Below, one piece after another: positions 17,693-26,748 of a DNA stretch of 43,126 bases; within the stretch, counting starts at the first letter, position 1; every line of letters begins with the position of its first letter. Both the position numbers and the translations under genes were made by a program. Origin of the DNA: Alphaproteobacteria bacterium (lineage in GTDB: Bacteria; Pseudomonadota; Alphaproteobacteria; DSM-16000; Inquilinaceae); assembly GCA_028281265.1 (NCBI GenBank), contig JANQKE010000219.1, forward strand, positions 1-43,126. Reading direction: 5' to 3'. The notes below the pieces were generated by a model, which saw only the letters and a list, made by a program, of their open reading frames with translations, was not told the DNA's origin and ran no database searches.

Positions 17693-18787
17693 TCAGGATC
17701 GGGACGCGGACGGCGCTTGCACGGTGCGGTTCTGCTGCCGGAAGACGAAGGATATGACCTCGGCGACGGCTTTGTAGTGCTCCGGCGGGATATCCTGGCC
17801 GATATCGACGGCCGCATGCAGGGTGCGGGCCAGCGGCGGGTTCTCCACGATCGGGATGTCGTGCTCCTCGGCCACCTCGCGGATGCGCAAGGCAACGGTG
17901 TCGATCCCCTTGGCGATCAGCGTGGGCGCCGCCATCGCTTCCGGCTCGTACCGCATCGCGACCGCGTAGTGCGTTGGGTTGGTCACCACGACCGTCGCCT
18001 TGGGCACGTCGGCCATCATGCGCCGTTGGGCGCGCTCCATACGGATCTGCCGCAGACGCGCCTTGACCATCGGGTCCCCTTCGGTCTGCTTGAACTCGTC
18101 CTTGACCTCCTGCTTGGTCATGCGCTGCTGCTTGAGGAACTCGTAGCGCTGATAGAGATAGTCGATCCCGGCGATCGCCACCATCACCGCCACCGAGGCG
18201 GCCAGCAGCAGCACCGCCAGCTCCCAGAGCTGCCGGCTCAGCGTCGGCAGCGGTATCCCGACATACTGGTCGATGCCGCTCATCTTCGGCCACAGGATCG
18301 CCGCCAGCACCGCGCCGACGATCCCCAGCTTGACGATCCCCTTGGCGAACTCGACCAGCGCCTTCAAGGAGAATTGCCGTTTGAACCCGGCGATGGGGCT
18401 GATCTTGTCGATCTTCGGCTTCATCTGTTCGGCGGAGAACAGGAGACCGTGCTGCATGATGCCGGACAGGATCGCCAGTACCAGCAGCATCGCCAGCGGC
18501 AGGGCCAGGACCGTAGCGATCGACAGGGCCGCCTCCCGCAACTGTTCGAACAGATCCGGCCCGTCGACCGGCAACCGGTGCAGGTTGGTGAAGAAGCCCT
18601 GCATGCCGCCGACCATCGTGCCGGCTCCCCATGGCCCGAACAGAGCGACCAGCACCAGCCCGCCGAACAGGATGAACAGGTGCTTGATCTCCTGGCTGGA
18701 GGCGACCTGACCCTTCTTGCGGCTTTCCTGCAGCTTTCGCGGGGTGGCTTCCTCCGTCTTCTGACTCTCGTCGGGCTGATCGGACAT
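17693..18787 (-). CDS. flhB: FlhB, flagellar type III export switch protein
   Basis: A 364-residue inner-membrane protein of the flagellar export gate. The N-terminus (EATPRKLQESRKKGQVASS) is the family signature. Four hydrophobic regions follow (about 35-55, 90-112, 150-170, 187-210), then a cytoplasmic domain with the autocleavage motif NPTH at residues 270-273 (VVVTNPTHYAVAMRY). Cleavage between N and P switches export from rod/hook to filament substrates. The C-terminus ends about 20 residues after the conserved core. It is 21 nt after fliR and 8 nt before cckA. Confidence 0.97.
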   Translation of the reverse strand: MSDQPDESQKTEEATPRKLQESRKKGQVASSQEIKHLFILFGGLVLVALFGPWGAGTMVGGMQGFFTNLHRLPVDGPDLFEQLREAALSIATVLALPLAMLLVLAILSGIMQHGLLFSAEQMKPKIDKISPIAGFKRQFSLKALVEFAKGIVKLGIVGAVLAAILWPKMSGIDQYVGIPLPTLSRQLWELAVLLLAASVAVMVAIAGIDYLYQRYEFLKQQRMTKQEVKDEFKQTEGDPMVKARLRQIRMERAQRRMMADVPKATVVVTNPTHYAVAMRYEPEAMAAPTLIAKGIDTVALRIREVAEEHDIPIVENPPLARTLHAAVDIGQDIPPEHYKAVAEVISFVFRQQNRTVQAPSASRS

Positions 18788-18808
18788 GGTACGTCGCTTG
18801 TGTGCCGA

Positions 18809-19579
18809 TCACATCGGGGCCAGGAAACCGGTCAGCCGGTCCTGGACCGTCGACAGCCAGTACAGCATCCCCGACGACAGGGTCAGCACCAGCACCACCA
18901 GGCCCAGCATGATCTGCACCGGGATGCCGACGAAGAACACCTGGACCTGCGGCATCAGCCGGGCCAGCACGCCCAGGCCGAGATAGAACACCAGACCGAA
19001 CACCAGGAACGGGGCGGCGATCTGCACCCCGATGCGGAAACTGTCGGCCACCAGCCGGGCCACCACGTCCGCCGCATCGCCGATCGGCGGCATCGCTCCG
19101 GGCACGAACAGGCTGTAGCTGTCGATCACCGCCAGCAGCATCAGATGGTGCAGATCGGTGACGAACAGCAGGAGAACCGCCAGAATCGACAGAAACGCCC
19201 CCACCAGCGACCCCTGCGCGGCCATGGTGGGATTGAACATGAACGCATTGGCCAGGCTGAGCTGAAAGGAAATCACCATCCCGGCGACATCGATGGCCGA
19301 CAGCAGCAGCCGCGCGATCAGGCCCAAGAACAGCCCGATCACCAGCTCCCCCAGCAGCAGGGCCGCCAGCGCGACCGGAGCGGCGGGCAGGATCGGCAGC
19401 GCCGGGCCGAGCGCCGGGGTCACCAGGGCGGTGATCAGCAGCGCCAGCAGCAGGCGGATCTGCGGGGAGACCGAGGCGTCGCCATAGCCCGGCAGCACCA
19501 TGATCGCCGCACCGATCCGGGTGAACAGCAACAGGAAGGCGAACACTTCCCCCGCCAGCAGGGGCGCGAGCAGATCCAT
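18809..19579 (-). CDS. fliR: FliR, flagellar export gate protein
   Basis: A 256-residue membrane protein of the export gate, predominantly hydrophobic with about six helices. The opening (FAFLLLFTRIGAAIMVLPGYG) and the following SPQIRLLLALLI are family-typical, as are the GxxIGLFLGLIARLLL-like segment and the FVPG region. FliR joins FliP and FliQ in the core export channel; fliP is not in this window. The length is normal. It lies 40 nt after fliQ in the same operon. Confidence 0.94.
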   Translation of the reverse strand: MDLLAPLLAGEVFAFLLLFTRIGAAIMVLPGYGDASVSPQIRLLLALLITALVTPALGPALPILPAAPVALAALLLGELVIGLFLGLIARLLLSAIDVAGMVISFQLSLANAFMFNPTMAAQGSLVGAFLSILAVLLLFVTDLHHLMLLAVIDSYSLFVPGAMPPIGDAADVVARLVADSFRIGVQIAAPFLVFGLVFYLGLGVLARLMPQVQVFFVGIPVQIMLGLVVLVLTLSSGMLYWLSTVQDRLTGFLAPM

Positions 19580-19619
19580 CGAGCGTCCCGCCTCCTCCCC
19601 GGCCGCCCCTGAAAACGCT

Positions 19620-19886
19620 TTAGCCGCCCGTCGCGATGCGGGAGAACAGGCCTTCGGTATAGGCCGTCAGTACCCCCAGCATGAACGGGAACAGGAAGAT
19701 CAGGGCCACGAAGATCACCAGGATCTTCGGCACGAAGGTCAGCGTCATCTCCTGGATCTGCGTCAGCGCCTGGAACAGCGAGATGACCAGACCCACCCCC
19801 AGTGCGATCAGCATCACCGGCGCGCCGATCTGCAGGATGACGACCAGCCCGTCACGGGTGACGTCGATGACCTCGGTAGCGTTCAT
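19620..19886 (-). CDS. fliQ: FliQ, flagellar export gate protein
   Basis: An 88-residue protein with two membrane helices (about 17-40 and 50-75). The linking segment FQALTQIQEMTLTFVPKI is the diagnostic FliQ/SctS sequence. FliQ subunits form part of the helical export channel with FliP and FliR. The length is the family standard. It lies between fliE (81 nt upstream) and fliR. Confidence 0.96.
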   Translation of the reverse strand: MNATEVIDVTRDGLVVILQIGAPVMLIALGVGLVISLFQALTQIQEMTLTFVPKILVIFVALIFLFPFMLGVLTAYTEGLFSRIATGG

Positions 19887-19967
19887 CGGGGGGTCCGAAG
19901 CGGCGGAACGGGGTCAACGCAGCGGGCCGGTCGCCGCAGCGACGGACGAACCGGGGCCGGTTGGCGG

Positions 19968-20276
19968 TCAGATCGGCATCCGCAGGATTTCCTGATAGGC
20001 CTGCACCATCCGGTCGCGCACGCCGACCACCGTCTGCAGGGTGACCTCGGCGGTGTTGACCGCCATGACCACATCGGTGATGTCGGCCCGGCCGAGGGCC
20101 GCTTGCATCGCCACCTGCTCGGACCGCAGCCCGGCCTGCATCGCCTGCTGGCCGACGGTCTGCAGCACGTCGGCGAAGCTGGAGCCGTCCCCGCCGCGGG
20201 CTTCCAGGGGAGACGCCTCCCGGGTCGCGGTGGTGGCATAGGCGGCGGCGGCGTTGGCGGCGACCGGTGCGGCCAT
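19968..20276 (-). CDS. fliE: FliE, flagellar hook-basal body protein
   Basis: A 102-residue protein that links the MS ring and export gate to the rod. The C-terminal half carries the FliE signature: SFADVLQTVGQQAMQAG, then DITDVVMAVNTAEVTLQTVVGVRDRMVQAYQEI in pattern. The N-terminal 25 residues are Ala/Thr-rich and less conserved, as usual. It is exported by the flagellar system and has no signal peptide. It is preceded by flgC and followed by fliQ in the same operon. Confidence 0.94.
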   Translation of the reverse strand: MAAPVAANAAAAYATTATREASPLEARGGDGSSFADVLQTVGQQAMQAGLRSEQVAMQAALGRADITDVVMAVNTAEVTLQTVVGVRDRMVQAYQEILRMPI

Positions 20277-20326
20277 GGGATGGCTCCTTGTGCGAGGTCA
20301 GGCGGACGACGGGCGGTGGCTCGCGC

Positions 20327-20740
20327 CTATGCCCGCAGCAGGTCGATGGTGCGGGTCAGCATCTGCCGGCTGGAATCGATGACCGACAGATTGGCTTCGA
20401 AGCTGCGCTGGGCTTCCCGCATGTCCATCATCTCGACCAGCGAGTTGACGTTGGGGTAGAGGACGTAGCCCTCGGCATCGGCAGCCGGGTGGTTGGGTTC
20501 GTGCCGGCGGATGAACTGGCCGGGGTCGGCCCTGGCCTCGGTGGCCTCCACCAGGGTGACCCCGCTGACGCGGTCCAGGACGGTATGGAAGCCGATCGTC
20601 TGGCGCCGGTACGGCAGTTCGTCCGGGCTCATGCCTGTCGACTGGGCATTGGCGAGGTTCTCGGCGATCACCCGCAGCCGCTCGCCTTGCGCGCGCATGC
20701 CGGAGGCGGAAATCCGCATGGTCAGGGACAGATCGGTCAT
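20327..20740 (-). CDS. flgC: FlgC, flagellar proximal rod protein
   Basis: A 137-residue rod subunit. The N-terminus (LTMRISASGMRAQGERLRVIAENLANAQST) is the flagellar rod/hook motif, and the C-terminus (YPNVNSLVEMMDMREAQRSFEANLSVIDSSRQMLTRTIDLLR) forms the paired helix. The length is normal. It would polymerise with FlgB, FlgF and FlgG. The flgB gene is upstream, but the 149-bp gap carries a repeat element, an unusual break in a normally tight gene pair. Confidence 0.96.
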   Translation of the reverse strand: MTDLSLTMRISASGMRAQGERLRVIAENLANAQSTGMSPDELPYRRQTIGFHTVLDRVSGVTLVEATEARADPGQFIRRHEPNHPAADAEGYVLYPNVNSLVEMMDMREAQRSFEANLSVIDSSRQMLTRTIDLLRA

Positions 20741-20758
20741 GTCGGGTGGCTTCCTTGC

Positions 20759-20868
20759 CTAGATCACCTTGTCGGCGTTCAGATGGCCTCGTCTGAAGCC
20801 GATAAGGCGATATGCTTTAAAGAGTTAGAGCCTCTTATCTGCGTCCGTTCGGACGCAGGATGCGCTAG
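20759..20868 (-). repeat. Single copy of the two-hairpin repeat in the flgB-flgC gap (locus B)
   Basis: This is one full element in the opposite orientation to locus A. The b hairpin comes first on the + strand (about 20763-20812, arms near TCAGA/TCTGA with CCGATAAGG-type flanks). The linker is tttaaagagtt, and the a hairpin is 20827-20866, matching the 38317-38356 copy at all but two of 40 positions. CTAG bounds both ends (20759-20762 and 20865-20868), 106 bp apart. Confidence 0.85.
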
Positions 20869-20889
20869 CCGAAAGGGGGGCCGCCGCCG

Positions 20890-21294
20890 TCACCGGCCGC
20901 CGCGGCCCAGCGCCGTCTTCATCATGGACAGGTGCTTGGAGAACAGGTTCAGGGCGAGTTGATGGTTCATCGCCGTCTCCGTCACGGCCAGGAGTTGCTG
21001 TTCCAGGATGACCGCGTTGCCGGAGGGTGAGACCTCGTAGACGTCGCGGATCCGGTCGGACCGGGCCTCGCCGCCGCTGCCGCCGCCGGCCAGATGGGCC
21101 GTGTGGGTGAGTGCGGCTCCCAGACGCGGCGGGGCGGCGCGTTCCACATGCGCGTGGAAGGATTGGAGATCCTGCGGCTGGAAGCCCGGCGTATCGGCAT
21201 TGGCGATGTTCTCCGCCAGCACGGACTGCCGCTGAGTGTTCCAGCCCATGCGCTGGCCGAGCAGCGAGAACATCCGCAATTGGCTGAGATCCAT
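20890..21294 (-). CDS. flgB: FlgB, flagellar proximal rod protein
   Basis: A 134-residue rod subunit, the first gene of the flgB-flgC-fliE-fliQ-fliR-flhB-cckA series. The conserved N-terminus RQSVLAENIANADTPGFQPQDL and C-terminal GNAVILEQQLLAVTETAMNHQLALNLFSKHL pattern are typical. ATG 21294 (MDLSQLRMFSLLGQ) is chosen because it starts the conserved region, although its ribosome binding site is weak. The promoter should lie in the 242-bp divergent region shared with the debranching gene at 21537. No clear sigma-54 or CtrA site was found there. Confidence 0.95.
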   Translation of the reverse strand: MDLSQLRMFSLLGQRMGWNTQRQSVLAENIANADTPGFQPQDLQSFHAHVERAAPPRLGAALTHTAHLAGGGSGGEARSDRIRDVYEVSPSGNAVILEQQLLAVTETAMNHQLALNLFSKHLSMMKTALGRGGR

Positions 21295-21536
21295 GGCCCG
21301 GGTCACCGTGGTTGAAGGCACCCCCACCGGGCGCCGCATTTGCCCGGCAAGAATTGCCCAGTCCCCCTTAAAGATCGGTAAATCCGCCGACCGGCCCCGT
21401 CGGGGCGGTTCCACCCGGTCGCAGACACCTCCCCGTTGCGGCCCGATTGACCTGACCCCTTGGAGCGGGCGTCGAAGGTGTAGCAGTCTCGGCCGGCGGA
21501 ACGCCGCACCGATCGCGATGACCGACCAAGGTGAGC

Positions 21537-23738
21537 ATGTTGGATGAGGATCCCGGGATTGCCGGTGCCCCTGCGGGCGACCGGCCCGTCGATCAGACCG
21601 GCCGGCAGACGGTTCTGAAGCACGAACGCTGCCTGGTTCTGTCCGGGCCGACCGGTGATCTGGAGGGCGGGCCGGTGGTCCCGGGGACGGCGGCGGATCC
21701 GGGCGGGGTGTGGCTCGACGACACCCGGATGCTGTCGCGGCTGGTGCTGACCCTGGGCGGCACCCGGCTGGTGCCGCTGTCCACGGCGATCGACCGCACC
21801 GGCGTCATCGAGACGGTCACCGCCACCAATGCCGTCTTTCTCGGGGCCGACGGCGAGGCCGTGCCGGCCAACAGCCTCAGCGTGCGGCGGCGGCGGGCGG
21901 TAACCGGCGACGGGCCGGCCGAGTGGATCGCGATCACCAATCACGGCCCCGAAGCGATCACGCTGGCGCTGGGCTGGTCGTGGCAGGCGGATTTCCGCGA
22001 TCTGTTCGAGGTGCGTGGCAAGGCGCGCCCGGCCCGCGGCACGGCCGGACCGCTGGAGATCGGCGGAACCGCCGTCGAGCATCGCTACCGCGGGCTCGAC
22101 GCGGTCGAACGGACCACCAGCCTGGCGTTCTCCCCGGCACCGGACCGGCTGGTCGCCGGCGAGGCGGTGCAGACCCTCGTCATCCCCGCCGGCGGGACCG
22201 GGCGCGTCCGCCTCGTCATCCGGGTGGCGCGGAGATGCGGGCCGACGGCATCGCGGCCGCCCGCCGTGGCCGACGCGGGTCCGGGCCCCGCCATGCGCCG
22301 GATGATCCGGACCCGGCGGGACCGGATGCGCAGGTTCCTGCGGGTGGGCGTCGACGATCCGATGGTGGATGGCTGGCTGCGGCAATCGGCGTGCGACCTG
22401 GCGATGCTGGTCACCGAGCTTGCGACCGGTCCCTATCCGACCGCGGGGAGTCCGTGGTTCGCAGTGCCGTTCGGCCGGGACGGGGTGATCACGGCCCTGT
22501 TCACTCTGTGGACCGATCCGGGCCTGGCCCGGGGCGTGCTCCGCCATCTCGCCGCCACGCTCGCCACCGATACCGATCCGGCCCGCGATGCCGAGCCCGG
22601 CAAGGCGCGGCACGAGCAGCGCCGAGGCGAGATGGCTGCGACCGGGGAAATCCCCTTCGGCGCCTATTACGGCGGCGTGGACACCACCGCCCTGTTCGTC
22701 TGGCTGGCCGGGGAGTATGTCGCCCGCACCGGTGACTACACCACCGCTGCCGGCCTCTGGCCGGATATCGAGCGGGCGATGGGCTGGATCGACCGCCGGC
22801 GCGCGCACGATCCGGACGGCTTTCTGAGCTATCGCGGCAGCGCCGCCGGCGGCCTGAAGCATCAGGGCTGGAAGGATTCCTTCGATGCGGTGTCGCATGC
22901 CGACGGCCGGCTGGCGGAAGGCGAGATCGCGCTGGTGGAGGTCCAGGGCTATGTCATAGCCGCCAAGCGGGCGATGGCCGACATCGCCATGGTCCTGCAT
23001 CGGGAGGCCCGCGGCGTTCGTCTGTTGCAGGAGGCCGAGGGCCTGTCCCGGGCGATCGAACGGCGGTTCTGGGACCCGGCCCTGGGGACCTATGCCCTTG
23101 CCCTCGACGGGGACCGTCGGGCCTGCGCCATCGCCGCGTCCAATCCCGGGCACCTGCTGGCGGCCAAGGCGATCAACCCCATGCGGGCCGACGCGGTTGC
23201 CGATCGGATGGCCCGGCCGGATTTCGAGACCGGCACCGGCCCGCGCAGCCTGTCGGCCCAGGCCGCCCGCTACAGCCCGCTGAGCTATCACAACGGCTCG
23301 GTCTGGCCGCAGGACGCAGCACTGCTGGCTTTGGGGTGCGCCCGGTACGGCCGGACCGACCGCGCCGCCGCCCTGTTCGACGGCCTGTTCGCCGCCGCCC
23401 GCCATTTCCCGCGCTACCGGCTGCCGGAATTGTGGGCCGGCCATGCGGTGCGACCCGGCATGGCCCCGGTCGCCTATCCCTCCGCCTGCAGCCCGCAAGC
23501 CTGGTCGGCGGCGGCCGTGTTCGGCTGCCTGCAAGCCTGCCTCGGGCTGGTGGTGGACGGGGCGGCCAACACGGTCACCCTCAACCGGCCGCATCTGCCG
23601 CAGGCGATCGGCCGAGTGTCGATCCGCGACCTGCCCACCGGTCACGGCTCGGTCAGCTTCACCGTGCGGCGCGACGGGGCGGCAACCCGAGCCTGCCTCG
23701 ACCACGCCGGCAACGGGGCCCGGTTGATCCTGAGCTGA
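21537..23738 (+). CDS. Amylo-alpha-1,6-glucosidase / glycogen-debranching-type protein
   Basis: A 733-residue cytoplasmic protein. The N-terminal 300 residues form a beta-rich domain of the debranching-enzyme N-terminal type (GDE_N): HERCLVLSGPTGDLE then VWLDDTRMLSRLVLTLGG, where DTRxLS is the hallmark. Residues about 310-720 form an (alpha/alpha)6 barrel (PWFAVPFGRDGVITALFTLW, then YHNGSVWPQDAALLALG) as in GH63/GH133-like and amylo-glucosidase families. It probably hydrolyses alpha-1,6 or related glucosidic bonds in storage glucan, but substrate is not certain. AAGGTGA just before ATG 21537 is the ribosome binding site; GTG 21531 is an alternative. It is divergent from flgB. Confidence 0.85.
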   Translation: MLDEDPGIAGAPAGDRPVDQTGRQTVLKHERCLVLSGPTGDLEGGPVVPGTAADPGGVWLDDTRMLSRLVLTLGGTRLVPLSTAIDRTGVIETVTATNAVFLGADGEAVPANSLSVRRRRAVTGDGPAEWIAITNHGPEAITLALGWSWQADFRDLFEVRGKARPARGTAGPLEIGGTAVEHRYRGLDAVERTTSLAFSPAPDRLVAGEAVQTLVIPAGGTGRVRLVIRVARRCGPTASRPPAVADAGPGPAMRRMIRTRRDRMRRFLRVGVDDPMVDGWLRQSACDLAMLVTELATGPYPTAGSPWFAVPFGRDGVITALFTLWTDPGLARGVLRHLAATLATDTDPARDAEPGKARHEQRRGEMAATGEIPFGAYYGGVDTTALFVWLAGEYVARTGDYTTAAGLWPDIERAMGWIDRRRAHDPDGFLSYRGSAAGGLKHQGWKDSFDAVSHADGRLAEGEIALVEVQGYVIAAKRAMADIAMVLHREARGVRLLQEAEGLSRAIERRFWDPALGTYALALDGDRRACAIAASNPGHLLAAKAINPMRADAVADRMARPDFETGTGPRSLSAQAARYSPLSYHNGSVWPQDAALLALGCARYGRTDRAAALFDGLFAAARHFPRYRLPELWAGHAVRPGMAPVAYPSACSPQAWSAAAVFGCLQACLGLVVDGAANTVTLNRPHLPQAIGRVSIRDLPTGHGSVSFTVRRDGAATRACLDHAGNGARLILS

Positions 23739-23802
23739 TGTGAGCTTTCACCCCTGTGTCGCCCGACGCCGTGCCGGTGTGATGTTTCGTCGATGTGGGC
23801 TG

Positions 23803-23866
23803 GGGAGAGCACAGTGAAGTCCAGCTTTGGTACGGGCACCGTACTGGGTCTCGCTCACGCTCTCCC
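23803..23866. other. Structured 64-nt palindromic element between convergent genes
   Basis: GGGAGAGC (23803-23810) pairs perfectly with GCTCTCCC (23859-23866). Inside, GTGA (23814-23817) pairs with TCAC (23855-23858), CCA (23821-23823) with TGG (23845-23847), and GTACGG (23830-23835) with CCGTAC (23839-23844) around a 3-nt loop. The nested pairing gives a long branched or bulged stem. It lies 64 bp after the debranching gene and 16 bp before the DUF2256 stop. It could be a two-way terminator, a small RNA or a degenerate mobile-element end. Confidence 0.5.
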
Positions 23867-23882
23867 GTAAGATGGTTGCTAC

Positions 23883-24104
23883 TCAACGCTCTTGGCGGGC
23901 GGTCTTTTCCAGGTGTCGGAAGACGTCAAGGGCGGCAGAGCCGTCGTGGCGGGGAAGGGCGCTGCGGGCTGCGCGTCCACAGCGTTGAGAGCAGTACTTC
24001 ACCGCGTCCCAGTCCCGTGCCCACTTCTTGCGCCAGGTGAACGGTCGGCCGCACACACCGCAGGTCTTGGTCGGCAGATCGGCCTTGCGCCGCATCTTGG
24101 CCAT
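23883..24104 (-). CDS. DUF2256 small zinc-finger-like protein
   Basis: A 73-residue protein. The first half, [20 protein letters not shown] then [21 protein letters not shown], is the DUF2256 signature with two Cys pairs (C-x2-C and C-x3-C) that should bind one zinc. The function of the family is unknown. ATG 24104 ([11 protein letters not shown]) matches the family start; a longer frame upstream would overlap the preceding gene. The C-terminal 30 residues are variable. It starts 16 nt after the TIGR02302 gene on the same strand, so the two are probably cotranscribed. Confidence 0.85.
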   Translation of the reverse strand: MAKMRRKADLPTKTCGVCGRPFTWRKKWARDWDAVKYCSQRCGRAARSALPRHDGSAALDVFRHLEKTARQER

Positions 24105-24120
24105 GGCGTCGGCCCGATCC

Positions 24121-26748
24121 TCAGAACCGCTGCAGGAGGCGGTCGATATATTCGAGTTCGGACTCCGGCCGGGAGCGTTCGCCGGCCCGGCGGCGCAGTT
24201 CGTCGACGATCTCGCGGGCACGCTGGACATCCATCCGGTCCGGCACGTCGACGGTCTGGTCGATGCCGCCGCCACCCTCGGCAGTCGGTCTGTTGAGCGG
24301 ATCGCGTCCCCGGCTGTCGAATGGCTGGCCCCCGGGCATGTCCGGTCCCGTCTGCGGCTGCTGGGCAAGCTGCTCCATCACCGAGTCGACGAAGCTCTGT
24401 AGACCTTGCTGCAGGGCGTCCAGGGCCTGCGTCTGCGGGTCGATGGCGGCACCGGCGTCGTTGCGGTCCAGCGCCTGCTCGGCCTGCCGCATGGCCTGTT
24501 CGGCCTGGCCCAGCGGGCCCGGGATGCTGCCGGTCAGCGCGTCGACCTGGGTCATGACATCGCCCAGTGCCCGGCGGAGGGCGTGTTGCCGCTGGCTCAG
24601 CGGGCCGAGATCACCGCCCGGGATCGTCTCCCGGCCCGTCTGGCCCCGGCCCCCCTGGCCGGATTGCGGGTTGCCGGCCTGGCCGGGCGGGGCCTGGCCG
24701 GTCGGTGGCGCGCCGCCCTCTTGCTCGGTCCCGGGGCGGCTCTGCTGGAAGCTCCGGTCGAGCAGGTCCTGCTGGGCGCCCATCAGGTCCTGCAACTGCT
24801 GAAGGGTCTGCATCGCCTGGTCGGCGGTGTTCGGGCCCTGCTGCTGCGGATCCTGCAAGGTCATCCGGAACTCCAGGTTCTCCATCATCTGTTGAAGCTG
24901 GGCCAGCATCTCCATCGCCGCCTCCATATCCCCGGCGGCGGCCCGCTCCTCGATCTGCCGCAGCATGTCCTCGACGAGCTGGTTGAACGCCTCCAGGCGC
25001 ATGGTCGGGCCGTCGGGCGGGGTGACCGGCATGTCTTCGAGACGGCCGGACCAAATCGCATCGGCCAGTTGATCGGCCATTTCCTGCTGCATGGCCTCCA
25101 GGAAGTCCCGCATGGCCTGCTCGAGGGCGGTCATCGCGTCGTCGATGGCGCGTTGATCCCCGGTTTCCAGGGCCTGCCGGAGGTCGTTCTGCGCCATCCG
25201 CAATTGTCGTTCGGCCAGCGAGAGGTGGCCGTCCTCGATCCGCAGCGCCGTATCCCACAGCAGGCCCGAAACGGCCGCCAGCGAGTCCGGCCCGCCGGCA
25301 TCGAGCGCCAGCCGCCGGAACGCGGTGCGCAGCGCCAGGAAGACCACCGGGTCGCCTGCGAACCGGTCCGGCCGCACGGATAGATCCTCCAACACCTCCG
25401 CGACGGTGGCGTATTGCTCCGGCGTGTGCAGCAGGATCCGCCGCTGTGCGACCAGAGCGGCGGCGATCGGGTGCACGAACTCGCGCTCGGGCAGCGTGAT
25501 CTCGACCGGATCGCTGCGCCCGGTCTGCCCGGCTCCGTCCTGTGCGATCACCGACAGCGATACCGCCAGCCCGGCCCAGGGATGGGCCGTCAGATCGGTG
25601 AACGCCAGTCCTTCCACCTCGCGACCGGGCTCACCCCGCAGGGACAGCGGGATGCGTTCGGCCGGCCGGCCGGCCAGGACCTGCGGTGCGTCCTCGGTCA
25701 GCGCGATCTCCGCGGCGATGTCGGTGACCCCGAAATCGTCGGTCGCGCGATAGGGCAGCCCGAGCGACCAGCGTTCCGTTGCTTCCGGCACCCCCGGAAC
25801 GGTAGCGACCGGCGGATCGTCGGCCAGGACCTGCAGCGTCCAGAACGCCAACTCCTCCCGGCCCTGGCGGACCGCAAGTCCGACGCCGGAGGCAAGGGCC
25901 GTCTCGACCTCCCATTGGCCGGGATCGATGGTGGTGAACGTGGTCCGCGTGCCGCCGACATCGAGGGTGGGGGCCGCGCCGCGTACCCCGCTCAGACGCG
26001 CCAGGACGGTCGACCCCTCGGGAACCCGGATCGCCTCCAGCACCGCACCCGGTCCGACGCCGTCGCCGGCCCGTCGATATTGGGGTGGCAGCCCGGTATA
26101 GGCCGGCGGGGTGACGTAGAGGTCGATCACCGTGGGCTGGCCGGCGCCCACCGCGACGAAGTGCGGGGTGACCGAGTCGCCCAGCCGTTCATCCCAGTCC
26201 GCACCGGCGGCGATACCGCCGATCACCAGGACCAGAACGGCCAGTCCGCGCAAGGCGTACCGGTCGGCGGCCGCCGTCATCGGCCGGGGGCGCGGCCAGC
26301 GCAGCCGCCGCAGCACGCTTGCGACCCGCCGCTGATGCGCCGACCACAGGGCGAGGCTGACCGGGTCGCCCGCCCGGCCGGGCAGCGTGTCGTCGAGGCT
26401 CGACAACGGCCGGTGGGGAAGGTCGGAGTCGGTTTCGAGCCGGTGCAGGACCGCCCGCCTGTCGGGCAGACCCAGCCGGTGCAGACCGCGCCGGATCGTC
26501 CAGATCGCCGCGACCGCTGCGGTCGTCAGCACCAGCATATGCGCCCAGCCCGGCAGGGACTGGGGCAGCTCCAGCCAAGCCAGGCCGGCCCACAGCCCGA
26601 GCAGCGTCGCCGTCGGCCAGAAGGCCAGCACCGTCCGCTCCCAGATCAGGACGGCGGCACCGGCGAGCCGCAGGCGGCCCAGGCGATGACGGTCGGTCGG
26701 CGGGGACGAAGTCACGGGGGGGAGCGGTCTCCGGTCAGGTTCGGCCAT
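24121..26748 (-). CDS. TIGR02302/DUF4175 membrane protein, function unknown
   Basis: An 875-residue protein of a family found mainly in alphaproteobacteria. Three hydrophobic segments lie near residues 30-62, 68-90 and 165-185. A middle soluble domain (about 190-450) contains beta-rich stretches ([27 protein letters not shown]). The C-terminal 400 residues are Gln/Met/Glu-rich and helical ([33 protein letters not shown]), with a Gly/Pro/Gln low-complexity linker near residues 680-720, then a final helical region. The layout suggests an envelope-associated scaffold or repeat-rich coiled coil, but no activity is known to me. It is divergent from the DUF2934 gene. Confidence 0.87.
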   Translation of the reverse strand: MAEPDRRPLPPVTSSPPTDRHRLGRLRLAGAAVLIWERTVLAFWPTATLLGLWAGLAWLELPQSLPGWAHMLVLTTAAVAAIWTIRRGLHRLGLPDRRAVLHRLETDSDLPHRPLSSLDDTLPGRAGDPVSLALWSAHQRRVASVLRRLRWPRPRPMTAAADRYALRGLAVLVLVIGGIAAGADWDERLGDSVTPHFVAVGAGQPTVIDLYVTPPAYTGLPPQYRRAGDGVGPGAVLEAIRVPEGSTVLARLSGVRGAAPTLDVGGTRTTFTTIDPGQWEVETALASGVGLAVRQGREELAFWTLQVLADDPPVATVPGVPEATERWSLGLPYRATDDFGVTDIAAEIALTEDAPQVLAGRPAERIPLSLRGEPGREVEGLAFTDLTAHPWAGLAVSLSVIAQDGAGQTGRSDPVEITLPEREFVHPIAAALVAQRRILLHTPEQYATVAEVLEDLSVRPDRFAGDPVVFLALRTAFRRLALDAGGPDSLAAVSGLLWDTALRIEDGHLSLAERQLRMAQNDLRQALETGDQRAIDDAMTALEQAMRDFLEAMQQEMADQLADAIWSGRLEDMPVTPPDGPTMRLEAFNQLVEDMLRQIEERAAAGDMEAAMEMLAQLQQMMENLEFRMTLQDPQQQGPNTADQAMQTLQQLQDLMGAQQDLLDRSFQQSRPGTEQEGGAPPTGQAPPGQAGNPQSGQGGRGQTGRETIPGGDLGPLSQRQHALRRALGDVMTQVDALTGSIPGPLGQAEQAMRQAEQALDRNDAGAAIDPQTQALDALQQGLQSFVDSVMEQLAQQPQTGPDMPGGQPFDSRGRDPLNRPTAEGGGGIDQTVDVPDRMDVQRAREIVDELRRRAGERSRPESELEYIDRLLQRF

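Noticed and set aside
17693..18812. Upstream extension of the cckA-containing frame through flhB
   Set aside because: The frame stays open through flhB in a shifted phase, but FlhB is clear in its own frame and CckA has a good start at 17684.
21300..21400. A sigma-54-like sequence upstream of flgB (minus strand, TGGGCA...TTGC)
   Set aside because: The spacing between the GG and GC elements is one base short, and sigma-54 promoters tolerate little spacing change.
21303..23705. An 800-codon minus-strand open frame opposite the debranching gene
   Set aside because: It is a shadow of GC-rich codon use: Gly/Arg/His/Gln-rich with no family motifs, while the + frame carries clear domains.
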